Below, one piece after another: positions 17,320-25,854 of a stretch of 32,220 nt of DNA; position 1 is the first letter of the stretch, and each line of letters begins with the position of its first letter. This stretch comes from Streptomyces adelaidensis. Lineage in GTDB: Bacteria; Actinomycetota; Actinomycetes; Streptomycetales; Streptomycetaceae. The translations under genes were made by a program, and so were the position numbers. The stretch lies in assembly GCF_016598475.1 (NCBI RefSeq), contig NZ_JAEMUX010000090.1, forward strand, positions 1 to 32,220, written 5' to 3'. The notes below the pieces were generated by a model. It saw only the letters and a list, made by a program, of their open reading frames with translations. It was not told the origin of the DNA and searched no databases.

Positions 17320-18192
17320 CTAGCGGATGCCCGCGAAGAGGTCGTCCTCGGGGAGCGAGGTGTCCACGAGGGACTTGGCGAGCTCGTACTCCTCGGTGGG
17401 CCAGACCTCCCGCTGGAGCTCCAGCGGAACGCGGAACCAGCCGCCGTCGGGGTCGATCTGCGTGGCGTGGGCGATGAGGGCCTTGTCACGGATCTCGTAG
17501 AAGTCCCCGCACGGAACGTGCGTGGTGAGGACGCGCTCGGTCCGCCCGAACTCGTCCCAGCGCTTGAGCCACTCGCCGTACGGGGACTCCATGCCGCGCG
17601 ACTCCAGGGCGTGGTGCAGGGCCTCGGTGCGGGGGCGGTTGAAGCCCTGGTTGTAGTACAGCTTCTGCGGCTGGTACGCCGGGCCGTACTCGGCCTCGGG
17701 GTACTTCTCGGGGTCCGCCGCGCCCTCGAACGCCACCATCGAGATCTTGTGGGTCATGATGTGGTCGGGGTGCGGGTACCCGCCGTTCTCGTCGTAGGTG
17801 GTGATCACCTGGGGGCGGAACGCGCGGATCCGCCTGACCAGTTCACCGGCCGCCTTGTCGACGTCCTCCAGGGCGAAGCAACCGTCGGGGAGGGGCGGCA
17901 GCGGGTCGCCCTCCGGGAGGCCGGAGTCGACGAAGCCGAGCCATTGCTGCCCGACCCCGAGAATCTCGCGGGCCTCGTCCATCTCTTTCTTGCGTACTTC
18001 GTGAATGTGCTCCTCGATGTACTTGTCGCCCTGCAGCTTCGGATTGAGGATGGAGCCGCGCTCACCGCCCGTGCAGGTCACGACCAGCACGTCCACCCCC
18101 TCGGACACATACTTCGCCATGGTGGCCGCACCCTTGCTCGACTCGTCGTCGGGGTGTGCGTGCACGGCCATCAGTCGCAGCTGGTCAGTCAA
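17320..18192 (-). CDS. mca: Mycothiol S-conjugate amidase
   Basis: A 290-aa zinc amidase of the LmbE/MshB fold. It cleaves mycothiol S-conjugates to a mercapturic acid and GlcN-inositol, detoxifying electrophiles and antibiotics in actinomycetes. The zinc site is AHPDDE (H13, D16) with the third ligand in YPHPDH (H144). Mca-specific features include KYVSEGVDVLVVTCTGGERGSILNPK and the C-terminal half (LYYNQGFNRPR, HATQIDPDGGWFRVP) that MshB lacks or varies. Length is normal. TTG start at 18192 with GAGGGA seven bases upstream. Divergent from the DUF4307 gene and probably transcribed with the small membrane protein gene. Cytoplasmic. Confidence 0.97.
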   Translation of the reverse strand: MTDQLRLMAVHAHPDDESSKGAATMAKYVSEGVDVLVVTCTGGERGSILNPKLQGDKYIEEHIHEVRKKEMDEAREILGVGQQWLGFVDSGLPEGDPLPPLPDGCFALEDVDKAAGELVRRIRAFRPQVITTYDENGGYPHPDHIMTHKISMVAFEGAADPEKYPEAEYGPAYQPQKLYYNQGFNRPRTEALHHALESRGMESPYGEWLKRWDEFGRTERVLTTHVPCGDFYEIRDKALIAHATQIDPDGGWFRVPLELQREVWPTEEYELAKSLVDTSLPEDDLFAGIR

Positions 18193-18323
18193 GACTCGTT
18201 CCCTCGTAAGTCGGCGCCCGGCCTGAACTTCGGTGACTCGGCCCGGCGCGATCCGGTGAGTCCATAGTGCCGTCCCGCTCGGACACCCACATGGGGCGGC
18301 CGTCAGGCGCTGGGCGGGGGGCT

Positions 18324-18332
18324 TCTATAGTG
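18324..18332 (+). promoter_or_regulatory. Possible -10 element ahead of the DUF4307 gene
   Basis: TATAGT at 18326-18331 is a near-consensus -10 box in the 239-bp divergent region between mca and the DUF4307 gene, about 100 bases ahead of the ATG. The matching -35 position is poor, so this is only suggestive. Confidence 0.3.
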
Positions 18333-18431
18333 ACGGAACCGGGGGGCGGAATATTCCCCGTCCAGAGCCTGGACTCCCCTGCCGGGACCCCGCTCCCGGC
18401 CCCCTTTCCGAGATTTTCCGAGAGGACGACC

Positions 18432-18830
18432 ATGAGCACGGCGAGCACTCAGCTGCCCGAGGGCCGCTACGGCCGCTCCGCCGACGAGCGCGCCGACCGC
18501 AAGCTCAAGGTCATCGGTGCCGTCCTGGGCGCGGCCCTCCTCGTCCTCCTCGGCTGGTTCGCCTACCACTATGTCGCCGGCAACAAGATCAGCGTCGAGA
18601 TCTACACCTTCGATACCTCGGCCTCCTCGGTGAAGGTGCACCTCAGGGGCGACAAGGACGCGGGCGTCGATGCCTACTGCACGGTGCGCTCCCAGGCCGA
18701 GGACGGTGCCGAGGTCGGCCGCGCCGACTTCCGCTTCGACGCAAACACCACCACCATCGACAAGGTCGTCACGCTCCGTACGACGTCCCGGGGGACCACC
18801 GCCGAACTGCTCGGCTGTCACGCCAACTGA
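18432..18830 (+). CDS. DUF4307 single-pass membrane protein
   Basis: A 132-aa protein conserved next to mca in actinomycetes. The charged N-terminus (LPEGRYGRSADERADRKLK) is followed by one membrane helix (about 27-47, VIGAVLGAALLVLLGWFAYHY) and an extracytoplasmic beta-rich domain of about 80 residues with two Cys (AYCTVRSQ and LLGCHAN), likely forming a disulfide. The ATG at 18432 follows GAGAGGA with good spacing. Divergent from mca. Function is unknown; the constant gene order suggests only a conserved neighbourhood. Confidence 0.88.
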   Translation: MSTASTQLPEGRYGRSADERADRKLKVIGAVLGAALLVLLGWFAYHYVAGNKISVEIYTFDTSASSVKVHLRGDKDAGVDAYCTVRSQAEDGAEVGRADFRFDANTTTIDKVVTLRTTSRGTTAELLGCHAN

Positions 18831-19000
18831 GCCCAGGCTCTCCGAAACGCTTCGCTGACCTGCGTCGACGTAATGCTTGTGGTTTATGTCCTCCCCCTTG
18901 CGCCGCCGAATTGTTAGGCTCGTGGTTTCGCCCACTCGTGAAGGAACATTCTTCTGGGTAGGGCGATGCTTTGTATTCCCAGTACCTACGAGGAGCACCT

Positions 19001-19501
19001 GTGACCCAGACCAGCGAGAACGTCACCTGGCTGACCCAGGAGGCGTACAACCAGCTCAGGGCCGAGCTGGACTACCTGTCTGGTCCTGCGCGCACGGAGA
19101 TCGCCGCCAAGATCGCGGCCGCGCGCGAGGAGGGCGACCTGCGCGAGAACGGCGGGTACCACGCGGCCAAGGAGGAGCAGGGCAAGCAGGAGCTCCGTGT
19201 GCGCCAGCTGACCCAGCTCCTGGAGAACGCGAAGGTCGGCGAGGCGCCGGCGTCGGCGGACGGCGCGGTGGCGCCCGGCATGGTCGTGACGATCGCCTTC
19301 GACGGTGACGAGGACGACACGGTGACCTTCCTGCTCGCCTCCCGCGAGTACGCCAGCTCCGACATCGAGACCTACTCGCCGCAGTCCCCGCTGGGTTCGG
19401 CCGTGACCGGCAAGAAGGTCGGCGAGGACGCGCAGTACGAGCTGCCGAACGGCAAGTTCGCCTCGGTGCGGATCCTCAAGGCCGTGCCCTACCAGAGCTG
19501 A
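19001..19501 (+). CDS. greA: Transcription elongation factor GreA
   Basis: A 166-aa factor that stimulates the cleavage activity of backtracked RNA polymerase. The N-terminal coiled coil (about 11-80) carries at its tip EEGDLRENGGYHAAKEEQ, with the acidic pair D46/E49 that supports the catalytic Mg2+; the GGY form is usual in actinobacteria. The C-terminal FKBP-like domain (about 85-166) includes GMVVTIAFDGDEDDTVTFLL and SPQSPLGSAVTGKKVGE. GTG start at 19001 with GAGGA seven bases upstream. Monocistronic: a 170-bp gap precedes it and a strong terminator follows. Confidence 0.97.
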   Translation: MTQTSENVTWLTQEAYNQLRAELDYLSGPARTEIAAKIAAAREEGDLRENGGYHAAKEEQGKQELRVRQLTQLLENAKVGEAPASADGAVAPGMVVTIAFDGDEDDTVTFLLASREYASSDIETYSPQSPLGSAVTGKKVGEDAQYELPNGKFASVRILKAVPYQS

Positions 19502-19551
19502 GCGGCGGTGGAGACGGGCCGCGCGCACGCCCCGCCGTCTCCGGCTGCCCA

Positions 19552-19585
19552 CGATGCCCCCGGCCCCTCGGCGCCGGGGGCATCG
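19552..19585. terminator. Perfect 13-bp hairpin terminator, greA / ABC permease
   Basis: CGATGCCCCCGGC (19552-19564) pairs perfectly with 19573-19585 around an eight-base loop. It lies between convergent greA (stop 19501) and the ABC permease gene (stop 19609). A second, weaker inverted repeat (GGAGACGG near 19510 with CCGTCTCC near 19541) precedes it. Confidence 0.9.
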
Positions 19586-19608
19586 TCATGCCTGCTCCGG
19601 GTCGCCGC

Positions 19609-20450
19609 TCATGCCGTGGCGGAGCGGTACTTCCGCACGGACAGGGTCCGAAATATGACGATGATGAGGACCGAGTAGATCAGCGAGGCCCACACCGGGT
19701 GCTGCATGGGCCAGGCGTCCGACTGGGACACCCCCGGGTTGCCGAACAGTTCGCGGGAGGCCTGGACGGTGGCGCTGAACGGGTTCCAGTCGGCGACATG
19801 CCGCAGCCAGGGCGTCATTCGGCTGGAGTCCACGAACGCGTTCGAGATGAACGTGACCGGGAAGAGCCAGATCAGTCCGCCGGAGGTGGCCGCCTCGGGG
19901 GTGCGCACGGAGAGGCCGATCAGTGCGCCGACCCAGGTGAACGCGTATCCGAGCAGGAGCAGGAGCCCGAAGGCGCCGAGCACCTCGCCGATGCTGGTGT
20001 GGGTGCGCCAGCCGACCAGGAGGGCGACCACGGCCAGCACCGCCAGGGTGAGCGCCGTCTGGACCAGGTCCGCGAGGGTCCGTCCGGTCAGCACGGCCCC
20101 GCGTGCCATGGGCAGGGAGCGGAAGCGGTCGATGAGCCCCTTGTGCATGTCGTCGGCGATGCCGGCCCCGGCGCCCGCGGTGGCGAAGGTGACGGTCTGC
20201 GCGAAGATGCCGGCCATCAGGAACTCGCGGTAGACGGCGGGGTCCGTGGTGCCGCCGACGGTCATGGAGCCGCCGAAGACATAGCTGAACAGCACCACGA
20301 ACATAACGGGTTGAATAACCCCGAAAATTACCATTTCTGGAATTCGGGACATTCGAATCAGATTGCGCTTGGCGACGACCAGCGAGTCCCGAATGGACCG
20401 GATGATCGGATTGCCGGGCGGTGCGACCCGCACGGCGCCGGTGACGGCAC

Positions 20451-20454
<4 letters not shown>
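19609..20454 (-). CDS. ABC-2 type transporter permease (DrrB-like)
   Basis: A 281-aa membrane protein with six hydrophobic segments starting near residue 42 (MVIFGVIQPVMFVVLFSYVFGG). The conserved ABC-2 segment is RFRSLPMARGAVLTGRTLAD, followed by the hydrophobic block ending WVGALIGLS and by GLIWLFPVTFISNAFV and the HVADWNPFSATVQASRELFG region typical of DrrB/NodJ permeases. GTG start at 20454 overlaps the ATPase stop by 4 bp. With that ATPase it forms an exporter for a hydrophobic compound, often antibiotic-like; the substrate is unknown. Confidence 0.93.
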
Positions 20455-21467
<1,013 letters not shown>

Positions 21468-21572
21468 GTGATTTCTCCACGTCTTCGGGGTTCCTTCGCA
21501 AAGCCTGGGTTTGCACTTTTCGTTCCGCCTGAGGGGCGACACCGGGTTGCGTCGCCGAGTGGCACGAGACAC

Positions 21573-21601
21573 ACCATAACGCGATGTATCGCGTCTCTCA
21601 A
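21573..21601 (-). promoter_or_regulatory. Promoter of the ABC exporter operon with operator palindrome in the spacer
   Basis: Read leftward: -35 TTGAGA (21596-21601), a 17-bp spacer, then -10 TATGGT (21573-21578), close to the housekeeping sigma consensus. Within the spacer is the palindrome ACGCGAT-GT-ATCGCGT (21579-21594, perfect 7-bp arms), a size and form typical of TetR- or PadR-type operators. A bound dimer would sit between the two promoter boxes. The ATPase start codon is about 106 bases downstream. The regulator is not encoded next to it. Sequence match is observed; function is inferred. Confidence 0.75.
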
Positions 21602-21639
21602 TGGATTTACTCGAACGAGTGACCAAGGGGGCACCGACC

Positions 21640-22869
21640 TCAGTCGATGACGGTGTAGCCCGCCTCGCGGAGGGCGAGGTTGACCTCGGCGCAGTGCTTG
21701 GGACCCCTCGTCTCCAGGTGCAGCTCGACCTCCACCTCCGTGAGCCCGAGCCGGGGGTCGGTCCGCACATGGCTCACGTCGAGGACATTAGCGTCGACCA
21801 CTGACAACACCCCGAGAAGCGTCGCGAGGGCACCGGGGCGGTCGGTCAGGCGGAGGCGTACCTGCAGGTAGCGGCCGCCGGCGGCCATGCCGTGGCGCAG
21901 GATGCGCTGCATCAGCAGCGGGTCGACGTTGCCGCCGGAGAGCACCGCGACGACCGGGCCCTCGAAGGACTCCGGGTCGCGCAGCAGAGCCGCGACAGGG
22001 CTGGCGCCGGCCGGTTCCACGACCAGTTTGGCCCGCTCCAGGCAGAGCAGGAGCGCGCTGGAGAGGTTGTACTCCGAGACCGTCCGGACCTCGTCCACCA
22101 GCTCGGCGACGATCTGGAACGGCACGTCACCGGGTCGTCCGACCTTGATGCCGTCGGCCATCGTCGCCGGGTTCGCCACGGCGACGGGCATTCCGGCGGC
22201 GAGCGAGGCCGGATAAGCCGCCGCGCCCTCCGCCTGGACCCCGATGACGCGCACGTCGGGCCGCAGTGACTTCACCGCGACCGCGATGCCCGCGGCGAGT
22301 CCGCCCCCGCCGACCCCGACGACGATCGTGCGCACCTCGGGACACTGCTCCAGGATCTCCAGCCCGACCGTACCCTGACCTGCGATGACGTCATGGTGGT
22401 CGAACGGGTGGATGAACACCGCGCCCGTCTCGGCCGCGTACTCCTGGGCGGCGGCCAGCGTCTCGTCGACCACCGTGCCGTGCAGGCGCACCTCGGCGCC
22501 GTACTCCTCGGTCGCGCTGATCTTCGGCAGCGGGGCGCCCTTCGGCATGAAGACCGTGGAGCGGACGCCGAGCAGTGCGGAGGCGAGGGCGACGCCCTGT
22601 GCGTGGTTGCCGGCGCTCGCGGCGACGACACCTGCGGCGCGCTCCTCCGGCAGCAGGCCGGCGATGCGGACGTAGGCGCCGCGCAGCTTGAACGAGCCCG
22701 TCCGCTGGAGGTTCTCGCACTTGAAGTGCACCGGCGCGCCGACGAGCTGCGACAGATGCCTGCTGCCCTCCATCGCGGTGACACGTGAAACACCCATGAG
22801 CATCTTCTGGGCGCCTCGCACATCGTCGATCGTCACCCGCGGCAAGGAGTCAGCCGTGCTGTAGCTCAT
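21640..22869 (-). CDS. ilvA: Threonine ammonia-lyase (threonine dehydratase), PLP-dependent, with ACT domain
   Basis: A 409-aa fold-type II PLP enzyme converting threonine to 2-oxobutyrate and ammonia. The Schiff-base lysine is K61 in RTGSFKLRGA; SAGNHAQG follows, the phosphate loop is VGVGGGGLAAG and the cofactor-ring segment is AVLSGGNVD. Residues about 328-409 form one ACT domain (YLQVRLRLTDRPGALATLLGVL). The length matches the single-ACT (TdcB/short IlvA) form common in actinomycetes, so biosynthetic versus catabolic use is not settled. ATG at 22869. Divergent from the MarR gene with 145 bp between. Confidence 0.95.
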   Translation of the reverse strand: MSYSTADSLPRVTIDDVRGAQKMLMGVSRVTAMEGSRHLSQLVGAPVHFKCENLQRTGSFKLRGAYVRIAGLLPEERAAGVVAASAGNHAQGVALASALLGVRSTVFMPKGAPLPKISATEEYGAEVRLHGTVVDETLAAAQEYAAETGAVFIHPFDHHDVIAGQGTVGLEILEQCPEVRTIVVGVGGGGLAAGIAVAVKSLRPDVRVIGVQAEGAAAYPASLAAGMPVAVANPATMADGIKVGRPGDVPFQIVAELVDEVRTVSEYNLSSALLLCLERAKLVVEPAGASPVAALLRDPESFEGPVVAVLSGGNVDPLLMQRILRHGMAAGGRYLQVRLRLTDRPGALATLLGVLSVVDANVLDVSHVRTDPRLGLTEVEVELHLETRGPKHCAEVNLALREAGYTVID

Positions 22870-23014
22870 GACATCAGTCTCGCAGTTCACAGCGTGCGCG
22901 GCCGGGTGTGACCAAGGGCCGGGACGGGTTTCAGCGGCGCCGGTACAGCCCGCGCCGGGTCCGCGTACTCTGTCCCCCAACCCAGCGCCCCACGCATGAA
23001 TTGAGCCTCTGGCC

Positions 23015-23527
23015 ATGCCCACAACACCTGAAATGTCGATGGACATGACGACCGTCGGTGACACCGGTCTTCTCGACACGCTGCAGCACGAGGTCGCGGT
23101 GTTCGCGCGCCGTGCCGAACAGACCCGGCTCGGCGGCGTCGGGCAGGTGCGCAACTCCATGGACCGTGCCGCGTATCTGCTGCTCAACCGCCTCGACAAG
23201 CAAGGCCCGATGGGCGTCAAGGCGCTCGCGGCGAGCATGGGCATCGACTCGTCGACGGTAACCCGCCAGGTGGCGCCGCTCGTGGACACCGGTCTCGTCA
23301 AGCGCACCTCGCACCCGGAGGACGGCCGCGCGGTGGTGCTCCAGCTGTCGCCGCGAGGGCTCTCCCGGCTTGAGGAGGTACGTTCCTCCAGGCGCCAGTT
23401 GATGGCCGAACTGACCCAGGACTGGGAGCCCGAGGAGCGCGAGGCGTTCTGCTCCCTCCTGACGCGGTTCAACACCGCGCTCTCGGCCCGCATGGCGGCG
23501 GCGCCCGAGGCACCGTCGTCGTCCTGA
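23015..23527 (+). CDS. MarR family transcriptional regulator
   Basis: A 170-aa winged-helix regulator. Dimerisation helices frame the DNA-binding region: AAYLLLNRLDKQGPMGVKALAASMGIDSSTVTRQVAPL (recognition helix) and the wing GLVKRTSHPEDGRAVVLQLSPRG. A low-complexity N-terminal tail (MPTTPEMSMDMTT) precedes; ATG 23015 or the later ATG 23033 could start it, and neither has a strong ribosome site. Divergent from the threonine dehydratase gene, but the shared 145-bp region shows no clear palindrome, so its target cannot be named. Confidence 0.92.
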   Translation: MPTTPEMSMDMTTVGDTGLLDTLQHEVAVFARRAEQTRLGGVGQVRNSMDRAAYLLLNRLDKQGPMGVKALAASMGIDSSTVTRQVAPLVDTGLVKRTSHPEDGRAVVLQLSPRGLSRLEEVRSSRRQLMAELTQDWEPEEREAFCSLLTRFNTALSARMAAAPEAPSSS

Positions 23528-23568
23528 ACGCCCTGCCCGTGCCCTGCCCGTGCCGTGCCCGTAACCGG

Positions 23569-23592
23569 CACGCGCGCGTACGCGTACGCGTG
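23569..23592. repeat. Near-palindromic alternating CG/TA tract after the MarR gene
   Basis: A 24-base alternating pyrimidine-purine stretch (CACGCGCGCGTA followed by CGCGTACGCGTG) that is nearly self-complementary. It may act as a terminator for the MarR gene and has Z-DNA-prone composition. Just before it are two GCCCTGCCCGT direct repeats (about 23529-23551). Confidence 0.45.
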
Positions 23593-23751
23593 GATGCCGA
23601 TGGCGGACGGTGGATGTGGATGCCGCCCGGCTCTTGACCCCGCACCTGCTCCTGGCCTCATATGAGACCGGGCCCTCGTCGTACGCGACCGGCGAGTCCG
23701 TGCGCGGCCGGGCCCCGTTTCCCTGAGGTACGGCCTCAGGCGGGAGGCGCG

Positions 23752-24243
23752 GTGCGAGAACGACGAGTGGCCCAAGGCGCCCGCCGGGCACGGGAGTTCG
23801 AGGCGTTCGTCGCGGGTGCGGCGGGGCGGCTGTCGCAGACCGCCACGCTGCTGACGGCGGAACCGCCGAAGGACAACCCGCGCGCGCGGCGGCTGCTGAC
23901 CCATGCCCTGGCCCATACGTACGCCGACTGGGACCGGCTGCGCGGCGAGGACCCGTACGACCGGACCCGGCAGCACCTGGCCGTCCGTTTCGCGCGCGGG
24001 GCCTGGCATCGGCACTCCTTCTTCCGTCCCGCGCTCGGCGGCACCCTGAACATGCTCAGCCCGCAGGAGCGGCTGATCCTCGTCCTCAGGCTCTACGAGG
24101 GGGTCGCCGAGGAGCAGACGGCGGCGCTTCTCGGACTGCCCGCCGAACGCGTACACGCCGTCTGTCTGCGCGCGATGGCGACCGTCCTGCATCCCCCGCG
24201 CGAAACCACCCCCCGGGTGGCGAAGGTGGTGGCGCCGTCATGA
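23752..24243 (+). CDS. Sigma-70 region 4-like DNA-binding protein
   Basis: A 163-aa protein from GTG 23752 with GGGAGG five bases upstream. The C-terminal part LSPQERLILVLRLYEGVAEEQTAALLGLPAERV reads as a sigma region 4 helix-turn-helix; the N-terminal part (REFEAFVAGAAGRLSQTATLLTAEP and ALAHTYADWDRLRGEDPYD) resembles SigE-like ECF region 2 in pattern but lacks a clear DNA-melting motif. It could be a degenerate ECF sigma factor or a co-regulator. It overlaps by 4 bp the gene for a one-helix membrane protein, an arrangement common for sigma/anti-sigma pairs. Confidence 0.78.
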   Translation: MRERRVAQGARRAREFEAFVAGAAGRLSQTATLLTAEPPKDNPRARRLLTHALAHTYADWDRLRGEDPYDRTRQHLAVRFARGAWHRHSFFRPALGGTLNMLSPQERLILVLRLYEGVAEEQTAALLGLPAERVHAVCLRAMATVLHPPRETTPRVAKVVAPS

Positions 24244-24488
24244 GTCTGCGGGAGCGTGAGGCGGCCGTACGGCGAGTCCTGGAACGGACACCGCCCCAGG
24301 TGCCGCCCGGCCTGTGCGGGGACGCGATGCGGCGCGGCGGGCGCCTGCTGCGGCGCCGGACGGCGGCCCGCCGGCTGATGTGGCTGGTGCTGCTGGCCGC
24401 CGTGGTCGCGTTCTTCGTGTGGGCCGTGATGGCCCGCCCCTGGGTGGAGCCGCCGTCGGAGACGACTCCACCGCTGACGGGGTGGTGA
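24240..24488 (+). CDS. Small single-pass membrane protein coupled to the sigma-like gene
   Basis: An 82-aa protein: cytoplasmic basic part (residues 1-45, with one Cys in PPGLCGDAMRRGGRLLRRR), one membrane helix (about 46-65, LMWLVLLAAVVAFFVWAVMA) and a short Pro/Thr-rich outside tail. ATG at 24240 overlaps the preceding stop (ATGA). It may tether or regulate the sigma-like protein, but it lacks the HxxxCxxC zinc anti-sigma motif, so this is inferred from coupling alone. It converges on metB with a 16-bp gap. Confidence 0.75.
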   Translation: MSLREREAAVRRVLERTPPQVPPGLCGDAMRRGGRLLRRRTAARRLMWLVLLAAVVAFFVWAVMARPWVEPPSETTPPLTGW

Positions 24489-24504
24489 GCGCCGGGTGCA
24501 GGGC

Positions 24505-25659
24505 CTAACCCAGGGCCTGCTGGAGGTCCGACAGGAGGTCGTCCACGTTCTCGATGCCCACGGAGAGGCGTACGAGGTCGGCGGGGACCTCCAGGACGGA
24601 GCCGGCCGCGGAGGCGTGCGTCATGCGGCCGGGGTGCTCGATGAGGGACTCGACGCCGCCCAGAGACTCGCCGAGAGTGAACACCTTGGCGCGGTTGCAG
24701 ACCTCTACGGCCGCCACTTCACCGCCGGTGACCTGGAACGACACCATGCCGCCGAACGCCTTCATCTGCTTGGCGGCGACCTCGTGCCCGGGGTGCTCGG
24801 GCAGGCCCGGGTAGAGCACGCGGGACACGCGCGGGTGCCGGGTGAGCATGTCGGCGACCCTGGTGGCGTTCTCGCTGTGCCGGTCCATGCGGACGGCGAG
24901 GGTCTTGGTGCCGCGCAGCACCAGCCAGGAGTCGAAGGGCCCGGCGACCGCGCCCATCGCGTTCTGGTGGTAGGCCAGTTCCTCGCCCAGCCCCTGGTCG
25001 CCGACGATCAGCGCGCCGCCGACGACGTCGGAGTGGCCGCCCATGTACTTGGTGAGCGAGTGCACGACGACGTCCGCGCCGAGCGCGAGCGGCTGCTGGA
25101 GGTAGGGGGTGGCGAAGGTGTTGTCGACGACCAGCTTCGCGCCGGCCTCGCGGGCGATCTGGGCGACGGCCGGGATGTCGGTGATGCCGAGCAGCGGGTT
25201 GGAGGGGGTCTCCACCCAGATGACCTTCGTCTTCGGGGTGAGTGCGGCCCTTACGGCCGTGGGGTCGCTGGTGTCGGCCACCGACCACTCCACGCCCCAG
25301 CGGGAGACGACCTTGGCGAAGAGGCGGAACGTGCCGCCGTACGCGTCGTTGGGGATGACCACGTGGTCGCCGGGGCTGAGCAGCGTACGCAGCAGGCAGT
25401 CCTCGGCGGCCAGGCCGGACGCGAACGCGAGGCCGCGGCGGCCGCCTTCCAGGGCGGCGAGGTTCTCCTCCAGCGCGGTGCGGGTGGGGTTGGCGCTGCG
25501 GCTGTACTCGTAGCCGCCGCGCAGGCCTCCTACGCCGTCCTGCTTGTAGGTCGAGACCTGGTAGATCGGCGGGACGACCGCGCCGGTGAGGGGATCCGCG
25601 GTGTTGCCCGCGTGGATCGCGAGGGTCTCGAAGTGCTGACTGGTGTGGGTGTCGCTCAT
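24505..25659 (-). CDS. metB: Cystathionine gamma-synthase (PLP-dependent)
   Basis: A 384-aa Cys/Met-metabolism PLP enzyme. Motifs in order: IHAGNTADPLTGAVVPPIY, YEYSRSANPTR, ASGLAAEDCLL, PNDAYGGTFRLF, VETPSNPLLGITDI, the cofactor lysine K204 in HSLTKYMGGHSD, LRGTKTLAVRMDRH and the C-terminal GESLGGVESLIEHPGRMTHA. It joins an activated homoserine with cysteine to give cystathionine; the closely related cystathionine gamma-lyase cannot be excluded by sequence alone. ATG 25659. Its neighbour msrA also deals with methionine, but five genes and opposite strands separate them. Confidence 0.93.
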   Translation of the reverse strand: MSDTHTSQHFETLAIHAGNTADPLTGAVVPPIYQVSTYKQDGVGGLRGGYEYSRSANPTRTALEENLAALEGGRRGLAFASGLAAEDCLLRTLLSPGDHVVIPNDAYGGTFRLFAKVVSRWGVEWSVADTSDPTAVRAALTPKTKVIWVETPSNPLLGITDIPAVAQIAREAGAKLVVDNTFATPYLQQPLALGADVVVHSLTKYMGGHSDVVGGALIVGDQGLGEELAYHQNAMGAVAGPFDSWLVLRGTKTLAVRMDRHSENATRVADMLTRHPRVSRVLYPGLPEHPGHEVAAKQMKAFGGMVSFQVTGGEVAAVEVCNRAKVFTLGESLGGVESLIEHPGRMTHASAAGSVLEVPADLVRLSVGIENVDDLLSDLQQALG

Positions 25660-25761
25660 AGAGATCGAGCCTAAGCGGTCGGGGAGGCAGGGGGCGCCTC
25701 ACGGGGTGGAGGCTTGTGTTGTGTGGCGGCTGCGGGTGCGTCGTGGCTGGTCGCGCAGTTC

Positions 25762-25805
25762 CCCGCGCCTCCTGAATGGGCTGCGCCCCATTCAGGAGGC
25801 GCGGG
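25762..25805. terminator. Perfect 19-bp stem-loop with CGCAGTTCCCCGCGCC-type flank
   Basis: CCCGCGCCTCCTGAATGGG (25762-25780) pairs perfectly with 25787-25805 around the loop CTGCGC. The sequence just before it (GGCTGGTCGCGCAGTTCCC) is a motif I recognise as recurring in many Streptomyces intergenic regions, so this is probably a dispersed palindromic element rather than a gene-specific terminator. It lies in the divergent metB / helical-repeat gene gap, about 50 bases before the ATG at 25855, an odd place for a terminator. Confidence 0.75.
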
Positions 25806-25854
25806 CCCCCGACCACGTTCGCCAATTGTCAGTGGTGTCTGGAACCCTTGTGGC

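Noticed and set aside
18898..18920. TTGCGC and TAGGCT as a greA promoter
   Set aside because: The two hexamers are only 11 bp apart, too close for a standard promoter.
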